The position numbers and the translations under genes are program-made. Below are positions 7,730 through 11,828 of a DNA stretch of 11,828 nucleotides, in pieces. Position 1 is the first letter of the stretch. Each line of letters opens with the position of its first letter. The stretch is from Chrysochromulina tobinii (Eukaryota; Haptophyta; Prymnesiales; Chrysochromulinaceae): contig JWZX01002538.1 of NCBI GenBank assembly GCA_001275005.1, positions 1 through 11,828 of the forward strand, given 5' to 3'. The notes beneath the pieces were generated by a model. That model was given only the letters and a program-made list of their open reading frames with translations. It did not search any database and was not told the origin of the DNA.

Positions 7730-9112
7730 ATGCTGGCTTACGCGATGGCAGTGGATGAAGACGAGCTTGATGAAGAGCTTGATGAAGAGCTCCGTACGGC
7801 CAAGAGTTTGTGCGAGCAGCTGCGCGCCCAAATTGCAGCTCCAGCTGCGCAACAGCAGCAGGCTCAAGAGCAGGAGTGCAATCTGGATGAAGAGCTTGAT
7901 GAAGAGCTCCGTACGGCCAAGAATCTGTGCGATCAGCTGCGCGCGCAAATTGCAGCTCTAGCTGCGCAACAGCAGCAGGCTCAAGAGCAGAATATGGAGC
8001 AGTTATCGGAGCCGGACTGGGATGTTGCTCCGCTGCAGGATGATGAACAGGCCAACTACTCGTATGATCGCTGCGGCACGTGGGGCTGTCTCTTGCCAGA
8101 GAAGCACTCAGGTCTACATCAAACCGCTGAACCAGAAGGCCGTCGGCCCCGTAATCCTGTGCTCCGATATGGCTATTTGCCACGGACAGTGCCACAGCAG
8201 CCAAATCTCGCTGCCAGGCGTGCTTCCGTCGCCGCCTTACATAGAGCCGAAGTTGCAGCCGAGGATGAAGCCGAGGGGCGAGGCGACCCAGAAATCGATG
8301 ACGACGCAGAAGATGACGCCGCCGCTCGTGCTGGCCATGCAACATCGGGAACGAATATTGAACGTGTCAACAAGCTGCGTTCGGATTTCATCGCCTTCAC
8401 CAAACGCTTGCTCCATGTTCCTGATGACGCTATCTCACCACAGCATATCGCATATACCTTGCCAATGCGATCCAGCATTCGAGGGAGCGCTGCACAAGCA
8501 AGGGAGTGGATTTCCGACTATACAACTCGCGAATCTCCGTGGCTATGTGACAGTCGACTGTCAATCAGGGATGCCTATCTCTCGTCTGGCTTGACTTCCT
8601 TCCAAATCAATGCCGGAAATCATTCAAAGAACGGATGGCTGTCAGCAGGAGAGCGACTTCAACACTTGGTTCGGCAACAACCAAGTTGTACTACCGTCGA
8701 CCCGAATACAGAATACGGACGTTGGTTCTCTCCGATCGACGACGCTTGGGTTTTTGGCACGCCTGAGGAACGACACGGCTGGCGCCGCAGCTTGGTCACA
8801 ATAATAAGCCAACGGATAAATAATCTATATCACTCTGATCAAGATAATCTGATCTGTGGCAGCGTCGACAGCCCACAACCAGCTGGACCATACATTAATC
8901 CCGCAGATTGGATCAAGATGTGGAACCTATCGGGCGGTAAGTGTCCATCCTGTGGTAAGGACATGTGGATTGATTATGATCCAGGTATGGAAGACCGGCC
9001 GCCAGTCGGAAATGGAGCATCTATTCAGCGACTGAACAACCGTATTATTCACCTGCGAAGCAATTGTGCTAATTCACTCATTTGTCGGAGTTGCAATGCC
9101 GCCTTTCAATAA
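7730..9112 (+). CDS. Coiled-coil, zinc-motif protein with C-terminal HNH-like endonuclease domain
   Basis: The ATG at 7730 gives 460 residues; the ATG at 7745 has a better sequence context and would give 455. Residues 12-88 contain two nearly identical 39-residue units (DEELDEELRTAK, then QLRAQIAA and a Gln run) expected to form a coiled coil. Residues 115-130 (C115, C120, H126, H130 in CGTWGCLLPEKHSGLH) look like a compact zinc motif. Residues 210-400 are an unrecognised domain rich in Trp. The C-terminus, 405-456, has C405-x2-C408, then SIQRLNN at 431-437, H441, N445 and C452-x2-C455-N456. This resembles the fold of HNH nucleases with two Cys pairs, where SIDRIDN, YxxxN and CxxCN are common; the usual Asp/His positions are altered, so activity is uncertain. 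It ends about 55 bases from the insert's right edge and could be its mobility enzyme. Confidence 0.6.
   Translation: MLAYAMAVDEDELDEELDEELRTAKSLCEQLRAQIAAPAAQQQQAQEQECNLDEELDEELRTAKNLCDQLRAQIAALAAQQQQAQEQNMEQLSEPDWDVAPLQDDEQANYSYDRCGTWGCLLPEKHSGLHQTAEPEGRRPRNPVLRYGYLPRTVPQQPNLAARRASVAALHRAEVAAEDEAEGRGDPEIDDDAEDDAAARAGHATSGTNIERVNKLRSDFIAFTKRLLHVPDDAISPQHIAYTLPMRSSIRGSAAQAREWISDYTTRESPWLCDSRLSIRDAYLSSGLTSFQINAGNHSKNGWLSAGERLQHLVRQQPSCTTVDPNTEYGRWFSPIDDAWVFGTPEERHGWRRSLVTIISQRINNLYHSDQDNLICGSVDSPQPAGPYINPADWIKMWNLSGGKCPSCGKDMWIDYDPGMEDRPPVGNGASIQRLNNRIIHLRSNCANSLICRSCNAAFQ
7769..7990 (+). repeat. 105-bp intragenic duplication in the HNH-like gene
   Basis: Positions 7769-7873 and 7886-7990 are near-identical 105-base copies starting GATGAAGAGCTTGATGAAGA and ending CAAGAGCAG, offset by 117 bases (39 codons). 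The few differences are mostly in the AAGAGTTTG/AAGAATCTG and CCAGCT/CTAGCT stretches. The duplication is in frame and doubles a coiled-coil unit. Its high identity suggests a recent origin. Confidence 0.85.
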
Positions 9113-10084
9113 TCAAGTCAACATTATATAATATATTCTAATAATCACCGCACCTCTAAGTAGTGACACCGCAGACCTCCTCTTGAACTTGACGCCGCAG
9201 ACCGTCTCAGCCCAATCTTGGAACTTCGCCATGCGGCTCGAAGTGCTTTTGGCCGTCGCTCCCGTGGCGCTCAAGTCGTCGACGTACACCGTCATGGGGA
9301 TGGTCAAGGTACCCGCAGCGCGCGCCATATTGAGGACGACGTCGACAAAGAAGATCTTAAACGTCCCCGGCATACCGCGCGTGCCGAAATCGCCGTTGAG
9401 ATGACAGAACAGCTGCTGCCCTGCTCCCTCATCTCGATGGAACCGGTGGAGCAAGAAGGGCCAGACCCACGGGGCAAATGGCAGCATAGGGAAAGCCGCC
9501 TCCACATCTGACACGTGCGACGCATAACCGGGAAGGAAACGCCTCGCCATCTCGTCGTAGGAGTCGAGCGAGTGCGCTAGCCCAGACATGTCGCACGCTG
9601 CATTGAGCCCGGTACGCGTATGATCGTCCGTCGGGCGCGCCTTGTCCGGCTCGAGAGGCTTGGCCGTCGCCCCCATCGGGAAGATGAACGCCGCCGGGAA
9701 CACCTGCTTGATCAGGGTCAGGGTCTCAGTCGTCGCCTCACCCAAGAGCAGCGTGCGGCCCGCCTCCACTCGGGACATGGTCGCCTCGGTTACCCGCGAG
9801 CGGAATACCCCCGTCGCACTCTCATAGTTCTTAAAAAATCGATAGCCTTGGAGCCGATCAGGATGGAGTCCAACCTCGAACCCCCATCTCAGCCCATTGT
9901 GCACAAACTCAGCGTTCTTCGCCGTCACGAAACCCATTCTCACCGCCCTCCACATGTTCGACACGAAGGAGTCGTACTTGATCGTCACACCCGGCAAGTC
10001 GCACGCGGTGCTCTCGCACACGACGCGCGCCCACTTGAACATCTCAGCGAACGTGCCCGAGATGTCGTTGGACTCACTCCTAAC
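9113..10084 (-). CDS. DIRS-like reverse transcriptase, interrupted by the 4.4-kb insert
   Basis: This frame carries the RT palm; residues are numbered from the ATG at 10042, though homologous text (SNDISGTFAE) extends upstream. KARPTDDHTRTGLN at 134-147 matches the conserved DIRS RT entry motif. D179 in SDVEAAF is the first catalytic Asp, DFGTRGMPGTF at 218-228 fits motif B, and YVDD at 253-256 supplies the other two. The RT frame should continue into the thumb (GLWWNS) but instead, after about residue 288, reads insert sequence and stops at 9113. The true RT part therefore ends near 9168-9177, and the continuation is found at 4766. Upstream, an 11-bp tandem duplication takes this frame out of register with the sequence just after gag. 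It would synthesise cDNA from the retrotransposon RNA. Confidence 0.8.
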   Translation of the reverse strand, partial: VRSESNDISGTFAEMFKWARVVCESTACDLPGVTIKYDSFVSNMWRAVRMGFVTAKNAEFVHNGLRWGFEVGLHPDRLQGYRFFKNYESATGVFRSRVTEATMSRVEAGRTLLLGEATTETLTLIKQVFPAAFIFPMGATAKPLEPDKARPTDDHTRTGLNAACDMSGLAHSLDSYDEMARRFLPGYASHVSDVEAAFPMLPFAPWVWPFLLHRFHRDEGAGQQLFCHLNGDFGTRGMPGTFKIFFVDVVLNMARAAGTLTIPMTVYVDDLSATGATAKSTSSRMAKFQDWAETVCGVKFKRRSAVSLLRGAVIIRIYYIMLT

Positions 10085-10091
10085 TCACTCC
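10072..10091 (-). repeat. 11-bp tandem duplication that shifts the pol frame
   Basis: On the plus strand ACTCACTCC occurs at 10072-10080 and again at 10083-10091, separated by TA, giving a period of 11. On the minus strand the upstream pol frame reads GLPKGWSE and the downstream frame reads SNDISGTFAE. Ignoring one 11-base unit joins them as one continuous frame. I therefore read it as a frame-breaking slippage duplication. The minus-strand repeat is GGAGTGAGT, which also resembles a 5' splice site, so a splicing explanation cannot be fully excluded. Confidence 0.65.
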
Positions 10092-10159
10092 AGCCCTTCG
10101 GCAAGCCGTTCACGTAAGAGCCTGCGCCCCCATAGAACGGCACCGCACCCGGGCCGAAT

Positions 10160-10180
10160 GCCACGGCGTGCTCACTTAGC
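10160..10180 (-). other. gag-pol junction, +1 frame relation
   Basis: The gag frame ends GCA CCA GCT AAG TGA at 10172. Overlapping it, the frame one base later reads CTA AGT GAG CAC and continues as LSEHAVAFGPGAVPFYGGAGSYVNGLPKG-type sequence toward RT. With no ATG in that stretch, pol expression would need a +1 shift at AAG-T-GAG, stop-codon bypass, or reinitiation at the ATG at 10042. The frame relation is seen; the mechanism is inferred. Confidence 0.45.
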
Positions 10181-11728
10181 TGGTGCCTTGAGCTTCTTGG
10201 CGTCGTCGTACTTGCAGTCGGGGCGCACATGGTCGCCAAAGCAATAACCATTAGGCCCCTTGTCCGAAACAAACTGGTTGCACGCATGCGCAAAGACGCA
10301 GGAGCCGTCGGGCTTGAGCTGTTTGCACGGCCGGCCGGCGTTGAAGTCGGCACACGGCCGCTTGCTCTTGTCGTCGCCGTTGCCGTTGGGCTTGATGGTC
10401 TTGGTGTCCTTAATGGTATCGATGGCTCCTTCGAGCTGCAGGTTCCCCCCGCCAGCACGAAAAAAGGCTGCAGCATTACGCCGCGCTTCCGAGAGCAAAG
10501 TATCTTGGCCACCGCGACGATAGACGTTGCCCATGTGCATCAGGCGCATCGGGTCGAGGTCGATCTCGCGGAAGTACAGCATCAGGAGCTCGTGCGCCAC
10601 CTTCCAGGACTCCTTCATCCGGATGGCGCTATAGACGACGTCGTCCAAGAACTTCGACACGATCGTCGCCGAGGCCATGCCGAGGGCCACCGTCAGCATG
10701 ATGAAGAGGTGGATCATCTCGTAGAACTCGGCCTCGTTCTTAGGGCGTACGAGCGTGGCCGTGTGGCTCGCCGCCTTGCCCTTGCCCACCTCCAGCTTGA
10801 AGGTAGGATCACTGCGCTTGGACAAGACGGTCGAGATCTTCGCCCAGCAGAACGCCAGCACGCCCGAGGAGGTATGGATGGCCGATTCAACACCGAGCTT
10901 GAGGGAGTCCAACGCGCCCCTGATCTTGTTGACCTCGAGGTCGGTCGTGGCCGCATCCATGCGCTCCGCCAACTCTGCAGAAGCCTCTGCAAACGAGGCA
11001 TGCCCATAGACGGCCGCCTTGACGACTGCATTGGCTGCCGTGTACGCCGTCGACTTGAGATCAACTTGGGCTCCTTGGCACGGCGCGCATGCGATGCCCA
11101 TGATCGCGTCGACGACGGGCCTAGTGAAGTGCGCCGCCATCTCGTGCGTCAGCGAGTACGTGAGCGTGGGCGATCCGGCAAGCGACTTGGTGGCGAACAG
11201 CTGCGCATTGGCAGCAATGCCGACCACCAGCGGGCATGCCGCATCGAGATGGGCGGGCGTGATCGTGTCCTTGCAGTGAGTGCAGACGGCGCATACGCCC
11301 GGCAGCGAATGAACGAAGAGAGACAGCATGGCTGCCGAAGGGGACCGTGCGCGAAGCAACAGAGTCATCCCAACTTGTGCTAAAATTGGTTGCCATTCAT
11401 TGGAAACAACCGACGAACTCGAGAGGCACATATCCGATGAAACCTCACACTTGTTAACGTTGTAGAGCATGTCGGTCACGGTGTATCCGTCTTCGGGTAC
11501 TTCGAGACCAGGGAGAGAGTCAGACGCAAACAGATAGTCGTCGACAAACGCCCCCACCAGCACCAGCCCCGCACCAGCACGCGGTGCAACGAAGGCCTGA
11601 CCGTTAGGGGGGAGTAACGCGACACTCGACGCGATCGCACCGAAGGACAGGGCGAGGAGCATTAGCGCGCGAGCACTCGGGCCGGCGCAACACATCATCT
11701 CTCTCATGTACATCTGACCTGTGCGCAT
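10172..11728 (-). CDS. DIRS gag-like protein with C-terminal Cys/His zinc-binding tail
   Basis: The first ATG in the frame, at 11728, gives 518 residues; nearby ATGs at 11713 and 11707 are alternatives. The position before RT and the zinc-binding tail make a gag (nucleocapsid) role likely. Residues 459-505 hold C459, C466, C475, H479, C481, C494, H498 and C503, as in CVFAHAC and CFGDH. This resembles CCCH-type RNA-binding fingers. The middle is Ala-rich and helical, with a hydrophobic stretch (MIHLFIMLTVALGMASATIV) near 325-355. The N-terminus has a hydrophobic run, ALMLLALSFGAIASSVALL at 21-39, followed by QAFVAPR at 44-50. This looks like a signal peptide and is unexpected for a gag. An 88-bp stretch of its coding sequence recurs beyond its start at the window edge. 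The stop overlaps the pol frame. Confidence 0.65.
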   Translation of the reverse strand: MRTGQMYMREMMCCAGPSARALMLLALSFGAIASSVALLPPNGQAFVAPRAGAGLVLVGAFVDDYLFASDSLPGLEVPEDGYTVTDMLYNVNKCEVSSDMCLSSSSVVSNEWQPILAQVGMTLLLRARSPSAAMLSLFVHSLPGVCAVCTHCKDTITPAHLDAACPLVVGIAANAQLFATKSLAGSPTLTYSLTHEMAAHFTRPVVDAIMGIACAPCQGAQVDLKSTAYTAANAVVKAAVYGHASFAEASAELAERMDAATTDLEVNKIRGALDSLKLGVESAIHTSSGVLAFCWAKISTVLSKRSDPTFKLEVGKGKAASHTATLVRPKNEAEFYEMIHLFIMLTVALGMASATIVSKFLDDVVYSAIRMKESWKVAHELLMLYFREIDLDPMRLMHMGNVYRRGGQDTLLSEARRNAAAFFRAGGGNLQLEGAIDTIKDTKTIKPNGNGDDKSKRPCADFNAGRPCKQLKPDGSCVFAHACNQFVSDKGPNGYCFGDHVRPDCKYDDAKKLKAPAK

Positions 11729-11828
11729 CGATCGTCGGAACACATATCCGATGAAACCTCACACTTGTTAACGTTGTAGAACATGTCGGTCACGGTGTAT
11801 CCGTCTTCGGGTACTTCGAGACCAGGGA
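11427..11828. repeat. 88-bp direct repeat, offset 314 bp, running off the window
   Basis: Positions 11427-11514 and 11741-11828 are identical except for one base (GTAGAGCATG versus GTAGAACATG). The first copy is within gag coding sequence (residues about 72-101). The second lies just upstream of the gag start and is cut by the window end, so its real length is unknown. It could be a partial tandem duplication of the element, part of a split direct repeat, or an assembly artefact. Confidence 0.85.

Larger units (their letters stand above)
4771..9167. mobile_element. 4.4-kb divergent two-gene insert inside the DIRS reverse transcriptase
   Basis: The RT palm ends in unrelated sequence just left of 9168, and the next expected RT residues resume at about 4766, so about 4.4 kb separates two halves of one protein. 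The 7-base word TAGTGAC lies at both edges (4771-4777 and 9161-9167) and could be a target-site duplication. Inside are two genes pointing outward, with stop codons at 4804-4806 and 9110-9112, and a minisatellite between them. I found no convincing terminal inverted repeats at the edges and no recognisable transposase, integrase or polymerase. The only enzyme-like domain is the HNH-like region of the plus-strand gene. The unit therefore does not match a mobile-element class I know. If the true boundaries are the splice-compatible ones they shift by under 10 bases. Confidence 0.6.
4765..9176 (-). other. Possible intron spanning the insert, with in-frame GT and AG ends
   Basis: On the minus strand the RT exon reads AAG TTC AAG AGG AG and meets GTCTGC at 9176. 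At the other side GTAGAG ends at 4765 and the exon resumes with A ATT AAG GAC AAG. Joining them gives the protein text GVKFKRRIKDKAASQVQ, uninterrupted and plausible for DIRS RT. A second option, GCG before GTGTCA at 9169 and TAG before AGA ATT at 4767, is also in frame. By contrast, simple removal of the insert leaving one TAGTGAC copy leaves a shifted frame and a stop. This supports, but does not prove, that the insert sits in or acts as an intron. Confidence 0.3.
2580..11743 (-). mobile_element. DIRS-like tyrosine-recombinase retrotransposon, interrupted and truncated
   Basis: Reading the minus strand from right to left gives gag-like protein with a Cys/His zinc-binding tail, reverse transcriptase with YVDD, RNase H with its acidic residues, and then a helical N-terminal recombinase-like region. 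This order, and the conserved text following the RT palm (GLWWNS, LTLRE-type, AGRMQRA, MPPGA, LLAN), is typical of the DIRS order of retrotransposons. They integrate with a tyrosine recombinase rather than an integrase. The copy is broken in several ways: a 4.4-kb insert lies in pol, an 11-bp duplication shifts the frame near the RT start, and the recombinase catalytic part is absent. The inverted terminal repeats or split direct repeats expected at DIRS ends are not visible, so the outer limits given are only the limits of recognisable coding sequence. Confidence 0.75.

Noticed and set aside
4771-9167. Terminal inverted repeats for the insert
   Set aside because: I compared the outer 30-40 bases at both ends and found no inverted match beyond a few bases; only the 7-base direct word is shared.
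10229-11383. 384-codon plus-strand open frame
   Set aside because: It is antisense to the gag-like gene, is Arg-rich with no domain, and is typical of GC-rich antisense frames.
11528-11560. VGAFVDDYLFAS in the gag-like protein, resembling a copia RT YVDD box
   Set aside because: The other RT motifs are absent around it, and the real YVDD of this element is in the 9113-10084 frame. A chance resemblance is more likely.

Overview
The window looks like nuclear DNA of a GC-rich eukaryotic microalga or similar protist. This rests on DIRS-type retrotransposon genes, intron-like signals, a long minisatellite, zinc-finger and IQ-motif proteins, and the absence of bacterial operon structure or ribosome-binding sites. 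I cannot name the lineage. Nearly everything from about 2580 to the right end belongs to one retrotransposon read on the minus strand, with a second element nested inside it.

Layout, left to right. Positions 1-487 are non-coding with several small repeats. Positions 488-1654 (+) encode a cysteine-rich protein of unknown function. Positions 1655-2579 hold no convincing gene. Positions 2580-4766 (-) are the 3' part of a DIRS-like pol: the end of the reverse transcriptase, RNase H, a region with two IQ motifs and a Cys-rich patch, and the N-terminal part of a tyrosine recombinase that stops before its catalytic residues. Positions of about 4771-9167 are a 4.4-kb insert. It carries two divergent genes, a 604-residue low-complexity/Cys-rich protein on the minus strand and a 460-residue coiled-coil/zinc/HNH-like protein on the plus strand. 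They flank a central TTGAGTTGAC minisatellite. Positions of about 9168-10084 (-) hold the reverse transcriptase palm with its YVDD motif. Positions 10172-11728 (-) encode a gag-like protein with a Cys/His zinc-binding tail. The right edge carries an 88-bp direct repeat of gag sequence.

How the parts relate. The minus-strand order gag, RT, RNase H, YR matches the DIRS order, and RT and RNase H are one pol interrupted by the insert. Both insert genes end within about 35-55 bp of its edges, so it looks like a compact two-gene mobile unit. The same 7-bp word (TAGTGAC) lies at both edges. The flanking coding sequence can also be read as bounded by GT and AG splice sites that rejoin pol in the correct frame, so the unit may behave as, or sit within, an intron. 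The host retrotransposon is probably not autonomous: its recombinase is truncated, and an 11-bp tandem duplication shifts the frame between gag and RT.

The strongest candidate for something undescribed is the 4.4-kb divergent two-gene insert with an HNH-like protein, placed within the conserved RT region of a DIRS element. All family assignments come from reading motifs in the translated sequence; no database search was possible.
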